NCBI GenBank assembly: GCA_028583685.1
Contig: JAMXIF010000015.1
Location: forward strand, 59,661,011-59,725,010
Direction: 5' to 3'
Length of the DNA stretch: 64,000 bases
From: Petaurus breviceps papuanus
Lineage: Eukaryota; Chordata; Mammalia; Diprotodontia; Petauridae
In this document: positions 12,043-22,905 of the stretch, piece after piece
Numbering within the stretch: the first letter of the stretch is position 1
How the letters are laid out: the number at the start of each line of letters is the position of its first letter
The notes under the pieces: generated by a model
Database searches by the model: none
The model's input: only the letters and a program-made list of their open reading frames with translations
What the model was told of the DNA's origin: nothing
Translations under genes and position numbers: made by a program

Positions 12043-12205
12043 TTCAGGAACCATTTCAAACAAGCTTAAATATTGATTCTGCTACCTATGTGCCTAGAAG
12101 AAGGTGCATCCCTTTGGGCTTCAATTTCCTCATTTGGAAAAAAGGAAGAGGATGATATAGATGCCCTCTGAGGTGTCTCAGAGCTCTAAATCCATGATCC
12201 TGTGA
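12043..12205 (+). repeat. Worn CORE-SINE
   Basis: It reads 'gcttcaatttcctcatttgg', 'ccctctgaggtgtctcagag' and 'ctctaaatccatgatcctg', the 3' half of a MIR-like SINE. Confidence 0.6.
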
Positions 12206-12855
12206 ACATATAAGTGAAAGCACATGGGATGGAGAAGTCAAGAAGTCTGCTTTATACAAATTCAATTAACGGTACAATCAAAACCACAGCTGATTACCAA
12301 ACTGGAATGTGTCCCCTCCCTCCACTCACTAAGCACTTTTTAGGGTCACTGACCAATTAGAGTATGCCATATCACACTCACCAGAGAAACCAAAGTCTCC
12401 TTTTGCTCAAAAGAAACCTGTGCATTTTTCTGAAAATTTTCAGTTTCTGTGGTTTACCCCAGTATAAAACTAGAGATATTGTACTGTTACACAATTACAC
12501 TTAGTCTACTGCAATCTGAAGGGGAAAAAAACCATCATTGGTAGGAGATGTTGATTAAAGTTTTCTTTGGGCTTAAAAAAAGTCCACGGTATTTGCTTGA
12601 ATGCTTGAGGAGTCTTGCTCATTGTCCATAAAAGGGTAAAGCTCCTTTTTGGAAGACAGACAAGGATATGGTTTGCCTGCATTAGAATTGATGTTGGCTC
12701 TAGAATAAAGTCAAGTGTTGTGGAAAGTGAACTATACCTATGTGGAATTAAGGGTCTTATTTTGTTTCCCCATGCTATGAAATTGGTCAGCATCTTGGGG
12801 AGGGCAGCACTGAAGACAAAGAATTTTGTATTTAAAAGAAAAGTGATTTAGAAAA
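12206..12855. other. Stretch with no recognised gene or repeat
   Basis: Overlapping short open frames occur on both strands but show no domain. I see nothing I can name. Confidence 0.35.
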
Positions 12856-12859
12856 GCAG

Positions 12860-13215
12860 CTTGAAATAACATAAGAAGTAATTCAACTGTAAGTACCCTT
12901 TGGCCTAGTGATTCCATTCCTGGGCACAGAGGGCAATGGCAAAAAAGAAAATTCATGTGTATGTGCCAAGATATCTGGCATATACCTTTGGTGGTAAAGA
13001 AATAAAACCAGAAAGTAGGTTCCCATTTGGGGGGACTGACCTAATAAATTATGTCACATGAATGGAATGCTCAATATTAACTATAAGAAACAATCAATAG
13101 GAGAAATTCAGAGAAACATGAAAAGATATTTGAATTGATAGAGTAAAGTAATCAGAAACAGAACATTATAGATGGTGAATACAATAATGCAAGTTAAAAG
13201 AAACTAAAAGGCAAT
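12860..13215 (+). repeat. Old L1-like LINE 3' fragment
   Basis: It contains 'tggcctagtgattccattcc', 'gaatggaatgctcaatatta', 'caggagaaattcag'-like text and 'ttgaattgatagagtaaag', in the order found at the end of marsupial L1. Confidence 0.45.
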
Positions 13216-13257
13216 TGAACTCATAATAATGACAGTAGCCAATCTTGGTCCTAGAGA

Positions 13258-13372
13258 AATGAATCACCACTGTCAAACAATGACCCGCCAACCCATGTCA
13301 GAAACCTGTAGTGCCTTGGAGAGAGATCCTTCTTATTCCATTTCACACATGGTGGGGCACTGGAATGAATGC
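13258..13372 (+). repeat. Direct repeat unit, second copy (family unknown)
   Basis: It aligns to 11928-12042: 'ccactgtcaaacaatgaccc', 'agtgccttggagagag' and 'gtggggcactggaatgaatg'. Confidence 0.6.
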
Positions 13373-13479
13373 TGATTAAACAAAGGGAGTGATCTATGGG
13401 GTCGTGGGTAGTATACTTGTAAATGAGTGTGGAGCAAAACAATAATAACAACAGTAACAATAGTAACAATAATGAAAAG

Positions 13480-13580
13480 TCCTTGGGAGGAGGAACTGTT
13501 TCATTTTTGCATTCCTATGGTCCAGCACTGAGCTTGTTGCTCAGTAGGGGCTTAATCAGTGCTTGGTGATTGAAAATAAT
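13480..13580 (+). repeat. L2 LINE 3' tail
   Basis: It reads 'gaactgtttcatttttgc', 'tggtccagcactgagcttg' and 'ttaatcagtgcttggtg'. Confidence 0.5.
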
Positions 13581-13889
13581 AATAAAAGCCCTATTTTGAA
13601 GGGGGAGGTGTTTATTACTTGTTTAGTAGTTTAGCAAAGAGTAACACATATATTCAATTATTTATATGTCTTAAATTTTAAAAATCCAACTTTTAAATTA
13701 ATATCATCTTCATTTCATGAAAGGGTCACATGGACCCATGCTTTAAACACTTATGTAAGGCTTTCTGTTAGAGACTCTGTCAAGAGTTTTCAGACAAGAA
13801 AAGAGGACTGATGATGAAATTTAGTAAAATTGGAATTTTATTTTTAAAAGGACCTTGCATGATATGGAAGGGAAAAAGCTAATATGATC

Positions 13890-14215
13890 TTGGGCAGTGA
13901 CAGTCATCATGTACAATGAGGTGTTATTGTTCTCTACCCTGGTCATACTACTTCAGGAATATTGTGTTCAGTTCTGGGTACCACACTTTAGGAAGACTAT
14001 TAACAAGCTGGAAAATATTCAAAGAAGGCATGTCAAATGAAGCTCAATTTAAGGAATTGGGGGTGTTAAACCCAGAGAAGAATAAGTAGACTTGAATTAT
14101 TTGAAGGACCATAAAGTGGAAGAGGAATTATACTCCTGCTTATTATTCTCAGGGAGAAGAATCAGATGCAACAGATAAAAAGCTCGAGTAGCCTGTGTTT
14201 CAGAACGTTCGCAGT
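13890..14215 (+). repeat. CR1/L3 LINE fragment, upstream part
   Basis: It shows the CR1/L3 3' region: 'ggaatattgtgttcagttc', 'tgggtaccacactttagg', 'aagctggaaaatattcaaag' and 'aacccagagaagaataag'. The downstream part of such an element appears at 15690-15880. Confidence 0.7.
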
Positions 14216-14698
14216 TACAGCTACCATAGCTTTAGGAGTAGCAAGATGGAATATTGAGAAAAGCAATTTATGTTGGAAGTTTGGAAGTCATTTGAGATAT
14301 ATCTGATTTTTAAAATGCTTCTCTGTATGGAGTCTGGAAGAAAACAAAATGCTGCTTTATCTCTTCTTCCTCAACATAACTGTTATTAAAATACATAAAT
14401 AAAATAATGTAAAGAGAATTTTATGAAGTTTTTGAAAAGCTGTCAAATAGAATGAATTTTGTATAGACTATGTCCTATAATTAATGAAGAGAAAGAAAAA
14501 TGAACAACCTAGCTTATTTACTGAATTTCTCAATTTTTGATGAAGAGAGAAATATAGAGTCTAAGAGGCTTTAATCAGATTTAGAGTAATTGAATGGTGC
14601 AAGATTGTTTCCACTTATTAGAATATGAGTCATTTATTAATAAATTGAGGCTTTGATATGACTGGTGATGACATTTGTCATGGCTAAAATATCAGTTA

Positions 14699-14830
14699 TA
14701 CACAGTGTCCCAAAAGTCACGGTGCAGTTTTAAGTTTCAATAGTTTCAGAAATCTAAATGCCACAAATGTACAGAAAACATCATTTGAAACTTGATGACA
14801 TGAATTTCTTTTATACTTATTTAGTTTTAT
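14699..14830 (+). mobile_element. Possible mariner-like MITE fragment
   Basis: The 'cacagtgtcccaaaagtcac' start is typical of mariner termini. The rest is too worn to place. Confidence 0.35.
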
Positions 14831-15689
14831 TTATTGTATTTAACATATTTAGTATACTTTTTTAGCTTTGATACAATTTTAACTTTAATGAAATGGAGTT
14901 ATCATTAGTCATTGCATATATGACACTTTTTCAGACTAGTAGATTATTATTGAAGGTCCTCTTTCTTGGTCATCTCAATTCTTGATTTATCTCCATTAGA
15001 CTGTTTCTTATGAGGCTGCATCAAACTTGTTTTTTTTTTTTTTTTGTATCGAAACCTCATTCTCTGGATGATCTTAAGACTAGGATTACAGATGCAATCT
15101 TTTCAATCACTTAACACCAGCTTATGAAAGCACAAAGTTCTAAAATTGACTAGAGTGCAGGATAGCACAAGATGGTGCCCATGTTGAATTTTAGTGAGAA
15201 ACATGTCAATATATTCAAATGTTAAATAATTAGATTTTCAAATATTTTTGCAAGCACGTAGAATTTATACTTCTGGAGTTATTAAGCTTTAAACTGTAGA
15301 AAAGACTTTTTTGTAACCTATTTATCTTTATACTTAGTAATTCCATTTGCCAATAAATTGTATATATTCCATAATTTTATTATTTATTTAAATATAGAAA
15401 AATGAAAGTAATTACTGTTGGGAAAATATATTTAAATCCACTGTGTGGGTGCTTGAGTTTATTAGTTAATAAGAAAGAGATTACAAGGTTGTAAACTAGA
15501 AATAAACTTTCAAAACATGCTGCTGGATTTCTTTAGAATTTGGAAGGATAAAAGTAAAATAAGAATGAATCAAGTAGTAGATTGAGGGTATGATCTGCAG
15601 AGGACTATGGTCACATCTCATTCATTTTTATCTTTCTATATTAGAAAGGAGGGCTTTTAGACTTAATCAGGGGAGGGAAAAATAACAAA
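14831..15689. other. AT-rich stretch with no recognised gene
   Basis: It holds a 17-bp poly-T run near 15030 and nothing else I can name. It separates two CR1/L3 pieces and may be inserted DNA. Confidence 0.35.
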
Positions 15690-15880
15690 ACTTCCTAACA
15701 ATTTGGATCTTAAGGGATATCTCAAAATAGAACAGGTAGCCTTGGAGGTCCCTTTCACCTGGAAGTCTTCAAGCAGCTAGATAACCAATGATTATGTTGT
15801 TGTAGGGAGGAATTTTTTCTACTTGGGGTCAGACTAGACGGCTGCTGAGATTCTTTCCAACTCTGAAATTCTGGCAGAAA
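15690..15880 (+). repeat. CR1/L3 LINE 3' end
   Basis: It reads 'cttcctaacaatttgg', 'ctggaagtcttcaagcagc', 'gggtcagactagacggc' and 'ctttccaactctgaaattct', the classical L3/CR1 end. An L2-like tail follows at 15885-15955. Confidence 0.75.
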
Positions 15881-15955
15881 TCATTCACCCCCAGCATCTT
15901 GCCTAGTGCCTTACACACAGTCAGCACTTAATAAATTTTTATTGAATTAAATTCA

Positions 15956-16440
15956 AAATTCAGTCTTCCTTGCTTCGATAATTTACAACTCATCATCAGT
16001 TTATAATAGGGGGAAAATCACTTCCTATATATCAGCTGAAAGAAGGCCCTAAATGACAGATTAGAAAAGACAGAAAAGGAAATGAAGAAACTAGAAAATA
16101 TAAAATCAGAAAGCCAAGTTTATAGGCCAAGTGAAGATCCAGTTACTGAAATTATAAGGCTCTAACCTTCTTCCTAATATACAACCAAACTTTCCCTTCT
16201 ATAGACAAAAAAAGTTCAGTCCTATGAAGGAGGCCAGCCACCCTGACAGGGCCAATGAGATACATGAGAGATTAGTTTAGGAAGTTAACACATCATAAAC
16301 TACAACTCATCCAAAAAGACTGCTCAGGTTTTATTGAATATAACATGAGTCTCTTGCCTATTCTATCTGTATACTTCATTGTAGTACAGGAAGAATGATT
16401 TTTTTAAATAGAAGGCACAATTTAGTATAACATCAAAAAA
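15956..16440. other. Stretch with no recognised gene or repeat
   Basis: Adenine-rich intergenic DNA with nothing that I can name. Confidence 0.35.
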
Positions 16441-16562
16441 GAAAGCAATAATTTATATTTATTCATTCATTCATTCAAATGAGAGACTGATTGTAAAGTG
16501 CTTGGCACATCATAGGCGTGATATAGATAGTTATTCCTTCCCCCTCCCCTTGCATTTCATTC

Positions 16563-17080
16563 ATTCTTCAACATTTATAAGGTGACTACTATGAGCCATG
16601 CACTCTGTTAGATGACGGAAAGAGCGGTGTATTTGAATCAGAGGATTGGAGTTCAAGTCTCTGTTATTTACTATGGAAGACTTGGGCCATTTAACCTCTC
16701 TGAAGCTCAGTTTCCTCATTTGTAGAATAAAGGGGTGTCTAGGCTCTAGAGAGCCTCTCAGGACTCTTCCCAACTCTAGATCTATGGTCTCATGATAAAA
16801 ACAAAACAGATACTGCCTCAAGGAACTTACATTAGATTGAGAGGAAATAACATATACAAAGTTAAGTAAATAAGCATGGTACAATATAACTCCAAAGTAA
16901 TTTCAGTGGACAAGGGGAATTAGCACCTGGGTTAGGTTAGGCTTCCTGGAGGGGAGAGCACTTAAGTAGAACCTTGAAAGAAGCTACTAGGTATTCTAAG
17001 AGGCAGAAGTGAGGAGAGAGATTCCAAGTATGAAGGGCAGTCTGTATAAGCAAAGGAAAGGAGATGGGAGATGGGAAAGT
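16563..17080 (+). repeat. Ancient interspersed repeat split by a SINE (16613-16797)
   Basis: 'gactactatgagccatgcac' continues after the SINE with 'ctgcctcaaggaacttacat', 'ggttaggcttcctggagg' and 'gaaccttgaaagaagctac'. That is the same unnamed mammalian repeat whose body lies at 335-1215. The SINE reads 'gagttcaagtctctgttat' and 'cagtttcctcatttgtag'. Confidence 0.6.
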
Positions 17081-17698
17081 AGCTATAATTAAAGTCTACA
17101 ACATCATAATGGGCATAATATAGTCTATAAAATTACCTGGGCAGAAGCCTGGGCTTCAGAATGTCTTGAGGGACATATATGAGGTCCTATTTCACTATTA
17201 GACAACATCAGAGGGCTCTATCTACATCAGAGGACTCCTTTAATAGCTAGAGTTGAAAATAATACTGTACTTAGAGGTAGAATGGGAGAAAAGAGAGGAC
17301 ACTTGGCTTGTTGCTAAAATATGGCCTTTCTTTGGAGTGTCTGAACCAACATGGTGGGGCAACTCCAGGCATTTAGGGCATAATCCTCAGCTTAGCATAT
17401 TCAGAAACCTATTCCTTAATTCTGTGGATACACTAATAAATCTTGACCATAACAAACAAGATCTGTCATCAAGGTTGATATTGGCTTTCCACCACTAAAG
17501 TAGATTGTAACTCCTCTTCAACTTCTCATCTTATATGAATCTTGCTCATGTCCTCTTATACATCTTTCAAAAAGGAGCTACTCAATGGTATCCTACCATT
17601 TCATGGTTACTAACCCAGAACTTGGGTTATCCCCCTGTAATCCTTCATGACCACCTTCTTTTCTGATCTCACATTTCCTTCATGATGTCTTGAGTTCT
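17081..17698. other. Stretch with no recognised gene or repeat
   Basis: Short open frames only. Nothing that I can name. Confidence 0.35.
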
Positions 17699-17755
17699 GT
17701 GTGTGTGTGTGTGCGTGCGTGCACACATGCACGCATATAATGCGTGCATACATGC
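17699..17755. repeat. Alternating purine-pyrimidine tract (GT/GC/AC)
   Basis: A GT run passes into GCGTGCGT and GCACACATGCACGCATATAA. Almost every step alternates purine and pyrimidine. Confidence 0.8.
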
Positions 17756-18690
17756 TTAAGTTACTCTTGGTAGTACAAGAAGTCTTGAAGGGTCCATCAG
17801 TTGGATCACCTGCAGCCCTTTGGAGATTTGGGTATCCTGTGATTTATAGCTATAAAGCACCATAGGAACAATATTGATGTCTTGACAAAGGGTTGTGTCA
17901 GAGATGTCATGGGGTCACTGAAAAAGCTACACAATTTCCCATATGCACACTGGCTCCCTTCTTCTTGTCCACTTCTCAATCCACCTCATTGTCCCTAGTT
18001 TCTTACTAAGGTACTTGTAGTGATGGACCATAATCAGGGGGCTGCCCATCCAACTACATGGTGCAAGATACCCTGTAGCTACTGTCATATAGCACTTCTG
18101 CTCCATTATGCACCGATCATAACCCATACCCAGAATGCTCTAACCTTAACCATAAATACCTAAATGAAGCCATTTCTATTAAGAGATAAATCTTTTTCAT
18201 GTCACTTCAATGATGAAGATACTTGAATTTTTATGGGTAAATAGGGACTCACTCTGATCTCTAGCCCATCCCTCATGGCTTTGCTTCTAGATCAGAGTGT
18301 TACAACATCCCTTCAAGGATGCTGTTCCTATTGCATTTTGAGCCTCATGTCAGAATGGATAACTACTTACTCTTAACCTGGGGCAATCAATTTTGGAAGG
18401 GTATTAAAGCTTCTCATGAGAACAATCCACTACTCTCTCCTGAATAGATCCTATGTATGACATTAACCAATGCCAAACTCTAGGAAACATATTTTTAAGT
18501 GAAATCTGATGTCATAAGTAAATATTAAGTAAATGTCACACACATCTTTCTTTGAAGATGGAATATGAAAGGATAATTTCTAATAGAATCCGGAAGAACA
18601 TAATGGTTTTCTTTCTCTATCCCATTCACATATAAATCTGAGTCTTAAATTTCACCTGATATGAAGCCCTGTTATTACTAAATGCAATTT
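17756..18690. other. Unassigned stretch, possibly an old LINE in reverse near 17790-18150
   Basis: An antisense open frame of 66 codons at 17927-18127 reads like worn mobile-element text, with no clear motif. The rest is featureless. Confidence 0.3.
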
Positions 18691-18694
18691 ACCT

Positions 18695-18781
18695 ATTCCT
18701 ATGTATATAAGTATATAAATTGATATATTATATCAATATGTATTACATATATATACATATATATACACACACATATATATC
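18695..18781. repeat. AT/CA-rich low-complexity tract
   Basis: Runs of TATATA, ATATAC and CACACA alternate. Confidence 0.75.
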
Positions 18782-19304
18782 AGTTTTACCTAGCTGCTTA
18801 AGTTTATCTAGGTCCAAAGTTTATCCAGAGAAGCCAAAGAAATACTTAGAGCTTAGAATAAACTAATGAGGAATTTTGTAGTGTCAGGAACACAGAGTGC
18901 AACCTAAGTACTCTATTCTGTCTTTTCTGATCACTCTCATATTTGTGAAAGATCATTGGAATACTCTGTGAATGTGTCAACTTTTTCCAAGAAGTCTTCA
19001 GGCATCAGAGCCCAGTCTGGCATCAGACCCAACTATTGTCTGCTTCAGTGGTCAGTGATATTTTGCATAAACTCAAGTACCAGAGTTCCAGTTCTTGAGT
19101 TTTCAGATTAAATAATGGTAATAAATCACAAAATGTGACTTATAATTAATGAAGATGGGAGGGAAAGAGAGTTATCCACACTGGTATTGCAGATTGGAAT
19201 CACTGAGTGCAGCCTATGAGGCAGAGTTTACCAAAGGCACAGCCCTATTCCAGTGAATTTTAGGGGCAAGAGATACATGTTTTCTTAAAACCATCTGCAC
19301 TGTA

Positions 19305-19480
19305 GGATCATAGATTTAATGGAGGAAGGTACCTCAGAAGTCCAACTCCATCTTACAGATGAGGAAACTGAGGCCTAAATATGAAGAACTTATATGCCCA
19401 AAGTCACAATGCAGCAAAGTCAGGATTTGAAACAAGGTATTCTATCTTCAAATTCAGCATTCTTTTCACTGCATCTTAGT
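19305..19480 (-). repeat. SINE of the 'ggatcatagattta' type, reverse
   Basis: It reads 'catcttacagatgagg', 'aaactgaggcctaaatatg' and 'gtcaggatttgaaacaag'. Confidence 0.7.
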
Positions 19481-20329
19481 AGACATACATGTAAGTTTAT
19501 GCTTCCATGATTTCCAAGCAGTCACACAGAGTGAATCAGAAAACTGATTAAAGCCAAGAGAAGAAAATTCTGAGACTTGGACTAATGAAAGCACATTTGG
19601 ACTGTCTCTCATGGACTTCCATGTCTTATCATTTTCAAGCATCTATGCTTTAACTGATAATTAATTTAACTAATGCCCATGACATCAGAATATCAATTAA
19701 ACTAGAGAGGTATGCATCGTTTCCCAGAATTAAAGTCCTGATTTGCAATTCATCTGTTCCTTCAGTCTTGGGTTGCTTTTTCATGGTTCTTATAGTTAAA
19801 TTAGGCTATAATAAGCCATTTACACAAATAAGCATAATATAAATATGATGTGACAAAGGCAAAGGAGAGATCCAGACAAAATGCTGCAGGAAACTTTGAG
19901 GGAAATGGTTACTTTGACCTAATGCAGAAGGGAAGGTAGAAAGACAAAAAAGACTGAGGACAGGGCCTAAAGAGGATGCCTTCATTAGGAAATTGAGAAG
20001 AAATTGAACCAGTGGATACCAATAAGCACACAGTAGGTGTTTAATAAATGTTAATAGAATTAAATTGAGAAGCAACAGCCAGACAGGTAGGGAGAGAAAA
20101 AGAAAAGAGAAGCCAAGAAAGGAAACCATATCCAAAAAAATAGGGTAGCCAGTAGCTTAAATATCACATGGAAAAAAAAATTGAGATTGATGACTGAAAA
20201 GTATTTGGCTTTAGAAATTAAGACCACAGATGACCTTGAAAAAAGGGGAGATTTATAACCTTGGTGTACCTACATTGAATAATATCTTCTTAGTGGTTTT
20301 CCCGCTATATATATTCTGCATAAGTCTAG

Positions 20330-20514
20330 CAGTGGTAGAGAACCTGTAGTCTCAGGGGTCCTCAAGAGTGACTTTTTGACTAAATCCAAACCTTATAGAA
20401 CAAATCTCTTTAATACAAGGATTTGTTCTGTAAAACTTGAACTGGGTCAAAAGGTTGAGCTTGAGGACCTAAAAGGCCACATGTAGCCTCAAGGCCACAG
20501 GTTCCCCACTCCTG
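20330..20514. mobile_element. hAT-like MITE
   Basis: Terminal inverted repeats are visible: CAGTGGTAGAGAACCTG at the start and CAGGTTCCCCACTCCTG at the end, reverse complements with a few changes. The hexamer GTCTAG flanks both sides, an imperfect target duplication. Confidence 0.65.
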
Positions 20515-20519
20515 GTCTA

Positions 20520-20815
20520 GAGGGTGAAAATAAGATCAATGGATGGAAATTTTCTCCCTGTAGAGAGAAGGATTTTATTCACTAAAAGAAAGACCTTTCT
20601 TTAAATTAGAACTACCTCTGAATGAAATGGACCATCTCCTTAGAGAATAAGTTTTCTATTACTGGACATGTTTTAGGAAAAGCATGGAAGACTTCTTGAA
20701 GCTATTGTAAATGGGATCCCTGCCCTACCCAATCAGCTGTTGTTGATCTGGGTGGAAATTGGATACAATGACCCCAAGATGCCTTCCAACTCTTATTTTT
20801 AATATTTTATAAGTG
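20520..20815 (+). repeat. Worn CR1/L3-like LINE 3' piece
   Basis: It ends 'caatgaccccaagatgcc' and 'ttccaactcttattttta', as CR1/L3 ends do. The upstream part is faint. Confidence 0.45.
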
Positions 20816-21720
20816 GCTGAATAGATCGACTTTAGAATTGCTACCCTTTTTATTCACCTTACCTTCTGTATCACACATATGCACACCCATGAATACTCAT
20901 CCCTCATTCATGCATGTACTCATTCATTCTAAAATTCCTCACCTTGCACAGTAAGGCTGAGTCCAGGCTATTGCTCTGAGGGCTTGCTGTCTAATGACAA
21001 AATACACTGAATTCTGTACCTGAAATAGCACTAACTCATCAAAAGGGATGCTCATGTACATATCTTGTTTAGTTCTACTCTACCTCTCAACCTATCTCCA
21101 TTAGTCATTTCTCACTTTGTCTTTGGCAAAGGTATTAGGTAAAATGAGAAAAGTTTGGCGCAGTGGGAAGTCCTAATTTTCTCTGAAATAGACATATGCT
21201 GATTGGATATCAAAAGGGTGTTATGCTTACCATTGTTCCCTCCCTCCCCCCAAACATTTTAGTGCAAATTCTTCCAAGGTCATGCTATTTTCCTCATCCC
21301 AATAGACAAATCCCATTTAACTCACAGGCAGGCTATACGATCATGTCACTATGATTTCATATGAATATTTATTAAGAACAACAATGTGCAAGGTACTGCG
21401 AAACACATACACCCAGAGTTATCCCTTCCAGATTGAGATTTTTCTCATTGTAGTTTTAATATAAGGATAAGAAATTAAATGGGAATTTGGGGAGTTTTGC
21501 AGAAGCTGCAAACAATATATGAAGGCCAACAGATGACACAGAAAAGGTTTAGAAATTCTGAAATGCATAAACTATATCTATATTATATAATACTTTGTAT
21601 AATATCAATATATTTTATCTTTGGCACTATAGTAATTCAGATTTCTTTTCTGGTATGAAAGGAGGGCCAAAAAATGTTTACGCTAATTTTCCAGATAGTG
21701 CCTAATCCCATAATGTGAAA

Positions 21721-21840
21721 GTAACACTTATATGTATGTGTGTATGCATATACACACATATATGCATATATATTTGTAAAATTTATATATATATACACAT
21801 ATTTATATATTACAAATCACAAGTCTGTATTTGTATACAC
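21721..21840. repeat. AT/CA-rich low-complexity tract
   Basis: Runs of TATGTGTG, ATATACAC and TATATATA occur without coding content. Confidence 0.7.
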
Positions 21841-22044
21841 TCATATGCATGCCTGTGTGAACATGCACATATGCCCCATAGTATTTGATAATTACTTTTA
21901 GGTACTTTCATTTATCACTTCTCAGTTTATGTATTTAAATTGACTAGTTAGAGTTGTCTGAGGTTATGTATAGTGGGAAATGGACTTTCCCAGAAACTTA
22001 ACTTCTTGGCCTTCTCATTCCCTGGGAGTCAGCATGGTATAATG

Positions 22045-22442
22045 TAGCAGTGTCAAACTCAAATAGAAAAGAGGGCCAATGAACCATATTTAAGGATGCC
22101 TGCAGACTGCATATTGACTCAGATAACCACATATGTATATTATCACTGTTTTAGTACTTTTATTTTGTTAAATACTTCCCAATTACATTTTAATCTGGTT
22201 TGGGTGCACTCAAGAGTGTTGTGGGCTGCATGGGTTTCTTCTCTCAAGTTTATATTCTTTTTTTTTTTTTTGCCTTTTTAGAAGGGGGAATGCAGGGCAG
22301 TTGGGGTTAAGTGACTAGCCCAAGTTCATACAGCTAGTAAGTGTTAAGCATTTGAGGTCACATTTGAACTCAGGTCCTCCTGACTCCAGGGCCGATGCTC
22401 TATTCACTGCACCACCTAACCACCCCTTAAGTTTATATTCTT
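22045..22442. mobile_element. hAT-like MITE with a nested reverse SINE (22260-22428)
   Basis: The host element starts 'gcagtgtcaaactcaaat' and has 'cccaattacattttaatctg'. The SINE sits between two exact 14-bp copies of AAGTTTATATTCTT (22246-22259 and 22429-22442), its target-site duplication. It starts in poly-T and reads 'ttgaactcaggtcctcctg', so it is in reverse. Confidence 0.8.
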
Positions 22443-22574
22443 AAAGGGAGGTATAACATGGCATATAAACAGCTAAGTACAGTATATATGTGATAATTTG
22501 TGGAAAGAAGGGAGAGGACAAGAACAATTGAAAGAATCGGGAAAATGAACTATTATAATGTGCTATTAGTTCAA

Positions 22575-22905
22575 GAAATGTCTCTTCAAAGAAATTTGGA
22601 ACTGATTGTGTGACATGGGAGACACTGGCACAGAACTACCCAGTACAGTGCGCCTGCATCAAAGAAGGCGCTGTGTTCTATGAGTGAAGCAGAACTGCAG
22701 TAGCTCAAAAGAAATGTGAGATGTGCAAGTGTAGAGAACCCCCCCCCCCCCCAATGTTCCCACGGACTCTTGGTGCCCAGCCTGTGGCAGAGCATTCCGA
22801 GTTCGTGCTGGTCAGCTGATCAGCAACAGGCGGACACGCCGTGCTTGACCCTGACATAGTGATGTCATTTTCGTCCTCTTCTGACATGAAGGACAACAAC
22901 TAGTG
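22575..22905 (+). repeat. LINE 3'-terminal fossil (RTE/jockey-like) with zinc-finger-like motif
   Basis: One frame reads AQKKCEMCK near 22703, and another reads CPACGRAFRVR at 22773-22805, which resembles the Cys-pair tail of a LINE protein that I know to be scattered in marsupial genomes. The stretch is unusually rich in CpG (gcgcc, ggcgc, cggac, cgccg, cgtcc) for this window. It includes a run of 14 C at 22739-22752. The family assignment is tentative. Confidence 0.5.
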
